A DNA stretch of 64,000 nucleotides. Origin: Scytalidium lignicola. Lineage: Eukaryota; Ascomycota; Leotiomycetes. The notes beneath the pieces were generated by a model that made no database searches, had not been told where the DNA came from, and worked only from the letters and a program-made list of their open reading frames with translations. Of this stretch, positions 22,850-33,900 are shown piece by piece. Each line of letters begins with the position of its first letter. Position 1 is the first letter of the stretch. The position numbers and the translations under genes were made by a program. The DNA lies in the NCBI GenBank assembly GCA_002812745.2, contig NCSJ02000086.1:62001-126000 (forward strand). The letters run 5' to 3'.

Positions 22850-24658
22850 TTATGGTTCGCATGGGAAGTTTGGTCCACGGGAGCCAGGAGAAGTCTACAA
22901 AAATTAATCAATGATCAACACTTCAGGGTTATAAAGAAATATTACCTCTGTGCTAAACCAAGCATCATGGAAAGTTTGATAGTCACAAACTGGGATGCTC
23001 AACAACCCTGGTGTACGAACTCCTTGTGTAAAGGGGAAAGTGGTTGTGCTTCCTGAGCCATCGCTATTGTATGAGGGGAATGGCATCTGGTACCCAGGTT
23101 TATTACCGTTCAATTGGAAGCCTTGGAAAGCGCTATATCCATGTTAGTGTTCGGAATGTGTTAGACCATAATATGACATGGTGCTCATACCTAATGACGA
23201 AGTCGTCAATGTTTAATCCCCCGTAGGTTAGATGATCGCCAGTAAGCGTATCCGATGTTCCACCAGGAAGATAATCAGGAGAGCTGAATCTTGGTTAGCT
23301 TCAAAGTTTCTAGTGTTCATTTTTATGCCACTTACTGGTTTCCATCATCCATTAATCCTATTTTTTTTATTGTCAGCATCGGAGAGTAAATTAGGAGTGA
23401 TAAAGCCATACCTAAAAGGTAAAAAGTATTTCCGGAAANTTGCACAAGACCGAGATTTAGTGAAGAACTGCGCTAAAGCGTCACTATCAGAAGTGTCTTC
23501 GCTGCAGTCCTTTGCAACCCAACTAACAAATAAAATCAGTATTACTACTAATCCTTATAAGGTGTTAGACTTACATCACAACGGGGTACAGGTTATTAGT
23601 CAAGTGCCATGCTTTAACAGCGAGAAGACCGTAGAGAATACGTTCGAAATAAATTTTGAGCTCCATGTCATCGACAGTGTTAATAGGAGAATTTAAGAAT
23701 TGACCACCGGAGAATAGATCCTGAATTGAAACAAATGGATCACCTGCAAAATACCCCCCTTGTTGGACAATTTGCTGAACCATTTGTGACATCACATTTT
23801 GCATCGCGTTAACAATAGTGGATAAGCCTGATCCAAGCTGGGCAGCGTTGATGGCTTGTTGTTCAGCACTAAAGGTTATGGTAAGTCAATCTGTTGATAT
23901 AAGAGAATTATCAAACATACGCTGGCAAAAACTCTTTTCCCACAGCTGAACCCGCTGAAATGAGTGAACCTAATGCACCAACACCCGAACTCACACCTGC
24001 GGCTTGAGCTCCCTGCAGGGCAGTTGAAGCATAAAACCCGATACCAGCGCTGAAAACTCCAAACAAGTTTACGGCAATATCAGTGAACAGCTTAATTGCT
24101 AGGTCATTCTGCACCTCAGGTGGCGCAAATGTGCCGGCAAAGGATTCGACATTTGGAGCGAGATCAGCCTCAGCTGCAGTGAGCGAATTATAAAAATTGA
24201 ACCACAACTAATTGTGCGTTAGCTTTGAGCTCAAATCTACAACTGTTATCTGAAACTCGAAAATATCTTACATTATGAAAGTTAGAGAACGAGTTTAAAA
24301 TCAACCATCCGGCTGGACTGGTTACTGATTCACATTTGCCTACTCCAGCGTCACAAGCGCTAGTGGACAACAAGCAATCGTAATTCTCTGGGCCGTTGAA
24401 GAAATGAGAAATTGCTTCATCAAAGGGTTGGGTGCTTCCGTCGTTCACCCGTTGATCGTTATAATAGTTTGTTGCGTTTGCAAAGGCACCGTCTGCCATA
24501 GCTAATGACCAACGACCATTAGGATCCGCAGTTGGATCCCCAACTTGACTGCATTGAATAGCATGGTCGGCATCGTTGCTCAACTCGGGAACCGGTGTGG
24601 CCAAAACTGATGCTTGCCACAGAGTGACAAGAGGAAGGAATGTGGCGACTGGATGCAT
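22850..24658 (-). CDS. Secreted protein of unknown function, eight exons
   Basis: Exons 24658-24272, 24207-23921, 23868-23575, 23522-23412, 23357-23336, 23283-23191, 23132-22946 and 22894-22850 give about 474 residues. Phases match throughout only if the N at 23439 represents no base. Residues 1-20 form a signal peptide (hydrophobic core, cleavage near VLA-TPVP). The mature part has spaced cysteines (about 36, 95, 102, 109) and a Gly/Ala-rich hydrophobic segment near 175-215 (FSAGIGFYAST, GVGALGSLISAG). Late segments include SPDYLPGGTSD and GLNIDDFVI, and the last exon ends NFPCEP. It resembles a fungal secreted family that I remember only as a DUF (possibly DUF7872); not verified. The 22-nt exon is the least certain part. 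Confidence 0.75.
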
Positions 24659-26540
24659 TCTGAAAGCGGAGGTAAAGGCTTTGTATTGATGTGAAAGAGA
24701 GTATTCTCTGACATGAGGATATCCTTTTGTCCCCATCGGTTCTCCATGGTCCTTTATAGGGACGACGAGCGCCAAGAGATATGGAGGATCACCATCCATC
24801 AACTAGGAGACTTCTATTGTTGGATCTCTAACGAAGTACTAAAGAAAGAGTTGTTGACTAGTTTTAGCAAGGAGGATCTCAACTTCCACCCCAGGCAGCA
24901 GATTTTTGAGTTAGTCAAATCTAACCCCAGCACCATTGGAGTGTATGTAAAATCAGACAAAGGTAGATTTTAGTGAAAGGACTAGGTTTTATCATCCTTG
25001 CGCTCACTACAGAAATACTATAAGCTCACATACAGGGCCGAACAAGGCACCCTCCGTGGTAAGCATTCACTGCAGAATCCTATAAAAAAATTGGCTTCCG
25101 ACTGATAAGAATTCAGGCTGCACAAACTGCGATAGTTTGCTCGGTCCTGCACAAAGTAATCTCATATTTAATAGACACTTCTAGTAAAGATCATTCTCAT
25201 TCCTCTGGCAACTCCTTTTAACTATGGTATAGCTGTCGATCACCAGTACTGTACTGTACAAGTAACTGGATGTGGTTGGGAGTTATAAATCCTTGTTTCA
25301 GTTGCCCCATATAAGGCTTAGATCTCCATACTTTTGTAATCTCACTTTGGCTAATGGGTGGCTCCCCTACTAGCTTTCTCTCTTAGATGCGAGCTTACAT
25401 GATACGTGTAACGAATAATTCTGCAATATAGCAGAGTAAGAATGTCCTGCATAGAAGGGATAATATTCTGGAACGTTAACCAGGATACGTGATTCCGGGT
25501 GGTGATGTCCTGGCACACCCGTAAGCAATATCTATTTAAGCACCCCCGGAAGATGATTGGTTTAAATAGAAGAGAATTACCTAATACACTTGTACCATCT
25601 TAAGCATAGGTCGGGATCACGCAGGGTCAGTTACATGTCCGGGGGCTCTTATCAACGACCGTGAAGTGCAATCCTTCGATAATAATACAGAAAGAAACTC
25701 TGATCATCTTCCTGCGCTTGGGATTTGCCTTAGCTCTTCGGACCGAGAACCTATCGACCTTCCCAAGCAGTCTCTAGAGTGAACATATGTACATCCGAAA
25801 GAGGAGTGTGAAGGATTAGGTTGTGACTGGGCCATGGTAAATTTACACGCTGTTATGCTTTAACTGCCCCATACTCCATTCGGCAATTGATCACACGAGC
25901 AAGCGACAGGAACGTTCCCGATATAGTGATTTAGCGATGTCTTGGGATGATGACGTCTTGGCGAACCGGGTTGCACTGTTCCTGTATTTTTAGGAGGGGC
26001 TGTAAGAATCAAGGCTTAGTAATTTCTGTTCATCCAAACGCTAATACAGGGAAATTTTAATGCTGTGTACTATAAAAGATCAGTGCATATGTTCTACTGT
26101 AATATGTGTGTTATTCGTCGGGGTTTCTGCACCTCCGTTAACTAAAGAGAAGATATTATGTGTTTTTAGCTATCATAAATATTTAGGTATGCCTGCTATC
26201 GTGCGTGTGAACGTTTTGTTTGTATATATCAAACAGTCCATGAGATCAATTCATAGTAACACTCAACAGCTTGTTATCTAGTAAGATTACTATGCGTTTG
26301 TTATAAGGGGTGCATTGTTTGCCGATGATTTTATTATCTATCTTCCCTATTTCGAGACTCTTATTATCTTTAAAGTCTTTAAAGTCCATACATCTCAAGC
26401 ACAGAGTCTAATTTTAAGCATTGATTCTGGATCAATCATATAGTAACATGAGATGTATTTTTTTAATTTAATTCCAAAACTCCAATTCAGTCACCAAGAG
26501 TTTTTACGCATATGCCCATTCATTCCAGCTTCAAGATTTC
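24659..26540. other. Intergenic region, 1.9 kb
   Basis: Short frames only; a frame at 26060-26281 (+) is AT-rich without a domain. This is the promoter side of the secreted-protein gene and 3' side of the MFS gene. Confidence 0.55.
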
Positions 26541-27884
26541 TCAGAACACAGCCTTCAGCCTCGGCCCAACCGCCATAGTTCTAGCAATCGCAAATGGAAT
26601 CATTCCTCCAACATAGCACATCCCAACAAACACTATCAATCCCCAGTAAGCACCATCATTGCTCTTGATGATCTCTCCAGCCATTGGAATACCAAGCAAC
26701 AACCCGATCGAAACAACCGTGTTGCAGGTGGCGTAATACCGCCCATACTCCTCCGTCCGACATAATTGTCCAATGCACACCGGAACCAAGTTGATTCCCG
26801 AGCCACTTGCGAAGCCAAAGAGTAGGACGAAAGCTAGGATGCCAGGCTTGGTATTTCCCACAGGAAGCCAGATCCCGAGGACGGATACAGCCATCATGCT
26901 CGTAATGCATATCATGGTATTGAAGCGTCCAACCCTGTCCGAGAAGAACCCCGGAATAATACGACCAAAGATGGAACTGGCATTGATGGCTATCAGGAGC
27001 TGTGAGCCGAACGTGTCGCTGTATCCCATATACGTCGCATAAGAGCCCATATATGTTAAAGGGATGAACAGGGCGCATTCTATCATAAAGACAGCCGCAA
27101 TCGCAACAGCGTATATTGGGTTCTTGAGGATCGTGAGATCGAGCTTCACGCTTGCATTGTGAAGTGAAGGGAGACGCTTCCGGACGAGCAAACACGAAAT
27201 TGAGCAAAAGAAGGCCAGTATGAACCCTAGAGCTCGTGTTGCCACCGCCCATCCCGCGCGAGGAATGAGAGCCTGCAGCACGATAGGATATATGATGCCT
27301 CCAACGGCTCCTCCCAGAGCAGCGATGCCTGTAGCAAAGCCACGACGGGCATTGAACCAGTGGCCGATAACCGTGAAGCAGGGAACGAAGAGCAGCGAGG
27401 TACTGATACCATTCAGAATACCGAACACCAGCATGAAGTGCCAGTACTCCCGACATGATCCGGCCAAAAACATGGAAGTTGAAACGCCAGCACCACCGGC
27501 GGTAATCAGCCAGCGTGCATTATACTTGTCAAACAGAGGGCCGACGACGAGTCCACAGGCGTAGCTGAGAAAAGCGTAGATACCAAAGATCCAGCCGACG
27601 TCGCCGTCGCTGTAGTTGTGGAGCTGGTACTGCGAGATATGTCTTTGGAAGGCTCCCATGGTATTCATCGTGCCAACGCCTCCACAGAGACCGCAGAAGG
27701 CCCCGAAGACGACAGCCCATGCAGCAAAACCACCTTCCGGGCAGAAAATAAGCTGGGCTTCATTCTGGAGAGCATCGTTGCTCTCGACAGGACCGCGTTC
27801 ACTATCGATTTGGCCCACAGGTACATCAGCTCCGGTCCCGATGCTGTCCAGCTGGATGGCGTCCCTGCTGATGAGGGTTCTCAT
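26541..27884 (-). CDS. MFS transporter, monocarboxylate-transporter-like
   Basis: A single exon of 447 residues with a polar N-terminus of ~48 residues, then PEGGFAAWAVVFGAFC, the typical start of TM1 in fungal MCT-like carriers. About twelve hydrophobic segments follow. Family marks include GWIFGIYAFLSYACGLVVGPLFDKY (TM2 to loop 2-3), WFNARRGFATGIAALGGAVGG (loop 4-5/TM5), and FGRIIPGFFSDRVGRFN in the second half (loop 8-9). These carriers move monocarboxylates or other small organic acids; the substrate here cannot be told. There is no associated biosynthetic cluster: its neighbours are a secreted protein and a DUF2235 hydrolase. Confidence 0.9.
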   Translation of the reverse strand: MRTLISRDAIQLDSIGTGADVPVGQIDSERGPVESNDALQNEAQLIFCPEGGFAAWAVVFGAFCGLCGGVGTMNTMGAFQRHISQYQLHNYSDGDVGWIFGIYAFLSYACGLVVGPLFDKYNARWLITAGGAGVSTSMFLAGSCREYWHFMLVFGILNGISTSLLFVPCFTVIGHWFNARRGFATGIAALGGAVGGIIYPIVLQALIPRAGWAVATRALGFILAFFCSISCLLVRKRLPSLHNASVKLDLTILKNPIYAVAIAAVFMIECALFIPLTYMGSYATYMGYSDTFGSQLLIAINASSIFGRIIPGFFSDRVGRFNTMICITSMMAVSVLGIWLPVGNTKPGILAFVLLFGFASGSGINLVPVCIGQLCRTEEYGRYYATCNTVVSIGLLLGIPMAGEIIKSNDGAYWGLIVFVGMCYVGGMIPFAIARTMAVGPRLKAVF

Positions 27885-28931
27885 CTTGCGAGCTAAAACG
27901 TGTTTCCTTTCCTTTTTTTCTCTTCTTTTATTTTTAGAAAGATAAAATCAGCGGAGAAACAGCATAATGCAATTCATAATGAAGGTTGGCAACTACTACC
28001 GTAATTGCAGTATGTATACTGGCGGTGTTGCGCGCACAGCACACGCCCTGGGGTTTACATGAATGCCTCACCTATCACCAGCGAGGATGCGCTCGCCTTC
28101 CATCGCCTATCTCCGAGTTTGTGTATTGTCTTTTATAAGCCATAAGACGCGATCATCAAGACGAAATAGTGACCCGAGACTGCAGAATTCCGCAATTCTT
28201 TTGCCCTTGAACTGTTGAGTTTTAAAACTGATGCTTTTATTTACATGTTGTAAGTCCTAATAAAAGTACAGTAGATTAACTGCACTGAGTATCCAATATA
28301 TTATTTAGTCAATATAATATACATTTCGTAAACTCATCTCTGTTAAGATGAAGATGCTATCCCGCTCCATCTATGTGCTATGCCAAAATGCATGGTATCC
28401 AAACAAACATATATACAAGTTACCTTTCTATTGTACAAGTCTTCTTTTGAGTTGCACATGAAGATCATGTGAAATATTAAACCTCTCTTTAAAGTCTTTG
28501 ACCATCTGACCTAGCTAAGAGATGCCCCCCTCTCTCCTCTAAGTGGTTACTACTCTGTAACTCTCTTTAATATTATATAATATCTCGTGCATTTGGTCTA
28601 TCTCCGCGATATTTCGGAGTCGGATTCTCGGATTCTCGACCTTCTTCTTCTTCGCCTTCGTGGGTGGTTTTTTCGATAGAATGCACTCCCTAAATACGAT
28701 CCAAGTTAGCAAAAATTCCTCACGGAAAGCGAAGTGATATCTAATTGACCGAGACAACGATTTTGTAGGTAAAGAGTTTGATTACGCAGAATCTACGGCT
28801 ATCTGCCTTTGAGCATAGCATAAAGAAATTAGATTATAGAAATCATAAGTATCATAACAAAAAGAATAAATACGACCAGTAAAACAGAACGATACATAAT
28901 AAAATCATCAGCAAAATTGCCACGTAGATGG
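27885..28931. other. Intergenic region, 1.05 kb
   Basis: AT-rich. A 72-residue basic frame at 28539-28757 (-) lies just downstream of the DUF2235 gene, but has no start context or homologue that I recognise and is left out. Confidence 0.5.
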
Positions 28932-30826
28932 TTAGTAGTCAGACCTAATATCATCACCAATATCACTAGGGATAAGTTGGGGAATATCTTTACCTTTGTT
29001 AAGCAGTAATAACTGTCTCTCATATGGTCCAGGCGGCTCTTCAATCATAATAGTTTCGTCTGGAGCATCTTCTTCAGGACCATCATATTCCCAGACCCAC
29101 CTAACGTCGTCTTTTATCCTCTCGGATAGAGGAGTGAGTGGTCCCCATCTAATATCAGAAGGGATTGGATCCCGAACCTTGATGCGTATTTTTCTGGGTG
29201 TCCAATTCTTTAGCAGTGCTGGGCACTGGTACAAGCCAACATCATCGAGATCAAGCCCTTCTAGATCAAGACGAATCCGAACACATCTATGAATGCGCTC
29301 ATTAGTGTGTTGCAAAAACACATTAGTCGGATTCCCAGTGTCTGGATCAACGCGTTTATAAAGTCCTGGAGTACGAGTTATTTTGCCTGCCAAGTGGTAG
29401 AATCCCAAGGTAGACTGATATATCTGCCCGAGTCCCCAAGGTCGCACCGGCTTATGTTTCTCATAAACGGATTTTATTGCCCATTGCTTCCAAGGTCTCC
29501 GCCCAAAAACTTTAGCGGGCTGTTTAGGAGGGTTCTCATAGTATTGGACATTTTCTTCGAACATATCCTCGATGAACTTATCAAAGAATGAAACTCCTAT
29601 CGAGGCAAGTTGATCCATCATCCTAAATTATTTTAGCTCTAGTTTCTCAAACTGTTTCAAGAGAACATACCATGCCAAACTAATGTTTGCAATTTCTTGA
29701 TCATCATAACCACCTCCAACATTGGCATGAGAACCAGGGAACCAGACCTGTCTTAGATCGGTAGCACCCTTGTCCATTGCATTTCGTTCCCAGACAGCAG
29801 GGCTGAAGGGTCGTCGGTGCTCATCTAGAGCAAGTGCCTGGAAGCCATATCTTATATCTGGGGAGAGATTTGTGTCGTAGAACCGATATTCTTTAGTAGA
29901 ATGTGGGAATCCAAGCCGAGAAAGAAATGAAATATCCGGAATACCAAGGGACCCGACCTGAGGATTGCAGTTAGCTTTCTTCCTTTAGTAAATGCACAAT
30001 CTAACTAACAGTGTCCCAGACGGCTACAGCATGGACACATATTTTAGAACCATCTGGATCATGAACTCTGGTTAATCCACGCTATGCATTGTTGTTAGTG
30101 ATGAGCTTTGGCGAATGCAGTTTTCTAATCTGCTTACCTTTTCAAGCTTTGCTTTATACCGCCGTTGAACCTCATCTTGATCCGATCCAGTTGGTTTGTT
30201 TGGAAATGGAATATCGGGAAACTTGTCATGATAGTGCGGGTTCGCGCTATTTTCCATGTCTTTGAATATTGGATAAAAGTATCTCATCCCATCCCGAGTG
30301 AGGAGGCCGATATCTTTGATCATTCCTGCTACACTTCGAGCAGTGAAGGCTCCACGAGAGAAGCCGATGAGAATTATGTCGTCACCAGGTACATAATTTG
30401 CAACAATGAAACTGTAAACTTCACGGATGTTCTTCGTACAGCACGCAATTAGTCAGACATCAAAGAGGAAACAGAAATGAAGTGCGAACCTCAGATATTC
30501 CTGTGCCAAGCAGTCCGCCCGTAAGAGCATCGACAGCACCCCCACCGCTGCCGACCCCCGAGTGGTAATAGATAATTTGGTGCTTGCCATCGAGGCCGAC
30601 CTTCGTGAGGGCTCTCGAAATTCTAGTTACATTACTGGGTACCTGCAGGCTAGCGTTTGGCTGGTACGGAATTAAAGTTGGTTTTGTGAAGCCGTTGTCA
30701 CTAGTTTGCCAATTAGTACAAATTCAGCAATCTTAAGAAGAGTGGTTAGCTATGGAGTTGCCTCTCTCACCTATCCATCCATGTTCCATCACAGCAAAGC
30801 AAAAGACGCTTTGCCAGAGATGTCAT
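28932..30826 (-). CDS. DUF2235 alpha/beta-hydrolase-like protein (T6SS phospholipase Tle1-like catalytic domain)
   Basis: Six exons (30826-30771, 30700-30490, 30431-30138, 30081-30010, 29957-29671, 29622-28932) give 536 residues. The protein opens MTSLAKRLLLCCDGTWMD, the DUF2235 hallmark. It has YYHSGVGSGGG near 60, the nucleophile motif GFSRGAFTAR with Ser at about 114, AVWDTVGSLG near 207, and PGSHANVGGGYDD at about 285-297 carrying the catalytic His/Asp candidates. The C-terminal ~230 residues are less conserved. Related bacterial Tle1 proteins are phospholipases; fungal members have no established substrate. The second intron uses a GTTCGC donor, unusual but needed to keep ISE-NIREVYSF in frame. 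Confidence 0.88.
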
Positions 30827-32244
30827 TCTGAAAAATAGAACGCATAAGATCTTGATAAGATTAAATATATTGTATATATTTGAATTAAACCTGGTAGCTT
30901 TCCCCAAAAGAATGGATGTTTTGAGTGACCCGAGGTATTGATGAGTGAGTGACAGCTAGGGTATAGCACTGGAGAGGTTGATTAAACACCGAGGAAATGG
31001 CAATGAAGTTATAAAGAGCCAACTCCCAATCGTCAAAGATCATTAAGCAGCCAAGTAGCCTTCGATATCTGGATTGAGTTGTGGGTCTAGGAGTGCGCGC
31101 CGATGGGGTAGTGGAAGATATATCAGAATCCGGGGTCGCGGCTCAATAATCGCTGTGAAAGATGCCATAATATTTTCATCAAGAGAACCTGGGGTTAATC
31201 ATGCGTACACATTAATTATGTGAGCTTATTGCTCTGTGGTTCAGTTAGTATGGGGAAATTGTTTCGAGGACTTGGAATGCTGTGCTCTTGTGATCTTCCC
31301 GGCCTTTACGGAACTGGCGCAGCTGAGGTAAGTTTAGGTAAGTTGATGTAAAAGGAGCTGGAAATAGGATCAAAAAACTCTCTCTCATGACCAAGATGTG
31401 GCACTTGTCACATCCGTCAATAATTTCTGTTGAATGTGTCTGTATGTAGGTAGTAACAATAGCACCAGTCTCACGACGGCGCAGGATGGAAGTTAACAAG
31501 TAGATGGCTTCTGTCACGGGCGAATGTGGTGGCGTCTTGGGCGCGACTGAAGGAGGGAGGCTGGGGTGTCATAAGGCCGGCGGCTGATTGGTCCGCTGCA
31601 GGTCGCCCTCTTTGCAGCACACCGTGATTGATTCCCTCCCATCTTGATCTCTGTAGATGTCTGAGATGAAAAGTCGCTCTGGACTGTTGTACTCGTACTT
31701 TCTCTACCTGCCGCTGCTCTCTCAAGTCCTCCGCAGCCTGGTGGGTTGTAATTCGCAGCCGATGAGGACTATTTACGGGATGACGCACAGCACCCGAAAG
31801 CCTGTGTTCCCAGCGCACGGGGCGGTGGTATTGGGGCCAACTGCATTGCATTAGCCCGAACCTCTGGGACCGATAGGGTGCCGGTTCGGTACAGCACAAG
31901 CCCAGGTACTTTGCGGTACCAGTACGTTGGCGCCAGAAATAAGGTACTTGGGTACAAAGTTGGTCATTCGGGACAGCCCGTGGTTCGCCCAGCAAGAGCA
32001 GCCCGGAGTAGATGAGCCAATCTGAACCTCCAGAGCTCCATGCAAGCCCCCTCGAAAGCCTATCGCCGTGCATGCCTGCCTATATGTGCACTACCGTACC
32101 ATCGGTGGTGGTAGAAGGCTAATGTAACCAGACAATCCAAGAGCGTGGGATCCCATTATATTATCTCTCTTCCCCCCTCCCGCCAGCTGTCACTCTCGAC
32201 GGGTTATATTCATTCATTCATGGCCATGCCGATACCATGTCATA
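30827..32244. other. Divergent promoter region between DUF2235 and APH-like genes
   Basis: 1.4 kb. A minus-strand frame of 200 codons at 31471-32073 has skewed composition and no domain; it is judged spurious. The GC-richer part around 31500-31850 is overlapped by open frames on both strands. Confidence 0.5.
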
Positions 32245-33258
32245 ATGGCGGATGAGCAAGCAGCCACTTTGGCATGTATCGACGGCTTCTTTCTACGCTC
32301 GTCACTCACAAGCCAACACAAGCTGGATTGCTTCAACTTCATCCAGCAGCTGTATCCAGGAAAAGCAATTATTCCAACGAAATCCCAGGGATACTGCTCC
32401 TTGACTCTCTTCGTCGGGGAAGACATAGTCATTCAGTTTCGGCCACTCAAGTATCGCCTGGATCTTCAAATAACGGCTGCCGCGGAGGGGATCTATGGCT
32501 CCTTTGTCCCAGCAACCAAATATATTGCAACTCTGCCTACCTCCGGCTTGCTGGTATATTCCATGACCAGGGTGGAAGGTCTCTCATTGAAAGATTTACG
32601 GGGGGAGTGTATACCTTCGACGGCTCAAAATGCAGATCTATGTCGAGACTTTGCAAGATTTCTTTCCAAAGCCTGGCACCATAGCACCGATAGTCCCCCT
32701 TTAGGAAAAGTTGGAAGATCTATCCGACGCCGACTTGGTCAGCTCGGTGCTCAACTACCGCCTCGATTTCGAGGAACAGCACAAAATGTGCTCCGTGAGC
32801 TTTCTCGCATCGACAACTTGCCATGGGTCCTAACTCATGGTGATATTGTCCCTAGCAATCTTTTGGTTTTCCCTTCCACTGGCAGGCTGTCAGGTCTGGT
32901 AGACTGGGCAGAAGCAGAATACTTACCCTTTGGAGTATCTCTTTATGGCTTAGAGGAAATCTTGGGTGAAATGACTGCTGCCGGATTCAAGTACTACCCT
33001 GAGGCAGATAATATGAGAGAAATTTTCTGGACGGAGCTGAGAAGCCATGTACCAGAGCTTGAGGAGAACAGTTCTATGGTCGATGTGATAAAGCTGTCAC
33101 GCGATCTCGGTGTGCTGCTATGGTACGGAATTGCTTTTGATGATGGTGCAATCGACCGCGTCGTGCAAGAGGGTAGAGATGTTGATGAGATTTCCAAGCT
33201 GGAGACCTTTTTGAATATCCATGAGCATGACTCACTGGCTAGGTATTCGAAGATTTAA
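32245..33258 (+). CDS. Aminoglycoside phosphotransferase-like (APH) family kinase
   Basis: A single exon of 337 residues. The fold is shown by the catalytic loop THGDIVPSN at about 197-205 (Asp200 catalytic, Asn205 metal-binding) and the DFG-equivalent LVDWAEAEYLP with Asp220. The N-lobe segment VIQFRPLKYRLDLQITAAAEGIYG would include the ATP-binding part, but the usual Lys is not obvious and may be replaced by Arg. Fungi carry many such genes of unknown substrate; resistance to aminoglycosides is not implied. No neighbouring pathway suggests a role. Confidence 0.85.
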   Translation: MADEQAATLACIDGFFLRSSLTSQHKLDCFNFIQQLYPGKAIIPTKSQGYCSLTLFVGEDIVIQFRPLKYRLDLQITAAAEGIYGSFVPATKYIATLPTSGLLVYSMTRVEGLSLKDLRGECIPSTAQNADLCRDFARFLSKAWHHSTDSPPLGKVGRSIRRRLGQLGAQLPPRFRGTAQNVLRELSRIDNLPWVLTHGDIVPSNLLVFPSTGRLSGLVDWAEAEYLPFGVSLYGLEEILGEMTAAGFKYYPEADNMREIFWTELRSHVPELEENSSMVDVIKLSRDLGVLLWYGIAFDDGAIDRVVQEGRDVDEISKLETFLNIHEHDSLARYSKI

Positions 33259-33900
33259 CTTGATTATGATGGATTTTTAAGTAATTATCCACGATGTCCG
33301 AGCGAACTTTGCTGCATCCATTTATCTATTTTATCCTTCATGTCAGTCACGGTTTGCAGGGCATAGAAATAGAGGTGATTGCTTGTGAAGGATATTTATT
33401 TGAGAGGTAATATACCAGGAGTTGATATTTCGTGTCCATTTACCTTACCATATAATATTTTGTTTGGCTGTTATTGGATTCCATACATTCGATCGAGTGG
33501 TCGTCACAATTGAGGCTCAGTCCTAGCTGAGCTTTGCCCATCTATATGGATAAATATGATAGTACTTAATATCTATTCTACATTTTGTAAGAAAAGTAGA
33601 TGAATCGAGGATCAAAATCCTTAAGAGGCTTACACCATGAGCATTTCAACTAAGATTCCTTTTTAATCCTCTTTGTCATATAAGTGATGTTGTTGCCCAT
33701 GAAAATAAATCAAGTGCATCAAGAATGAACTATTAACCTCACATGCTATTAAAGCTACTATTAATCCACAATGTACTTCGTATTTATATTCCTCTTTTCT
33801 CCAACACCAAACTCCTTCAATAACAATTTGGGCAAATCTTTGAACGAATTCATGCCCATCACAGGAGGTATCCATCATCACCTGAGATGCTATTTGGGTA
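33259..33900. other. Intergenic between convergent genes
   Basis: 642 bp, AT-rich 3' flanks of the APH-like gene and APC4. No gene seen. Confidence 0.55.

Noticed and set aside
26656..27456. Second long minus-strand frame of 266 codons within the MFS gene
   Set aside because: A shifted-frame shadow of the transporter, which has a clear twelve-helix pattern.
28539..28757. Basic 72-codon frame as an extra exon of the DUF2235 gene
   Set aside because: The hydrolase already has a proper stop at 28932, and the segment has no link to the family.
31471..32073. Minus-strand frame of 200 codons between DUF2235 and APH-like genes
   Set aside because: No domain, odd composition (many Arg, Gln, Trp, Cys) and overlapping frames on the other strand; open by base composition.
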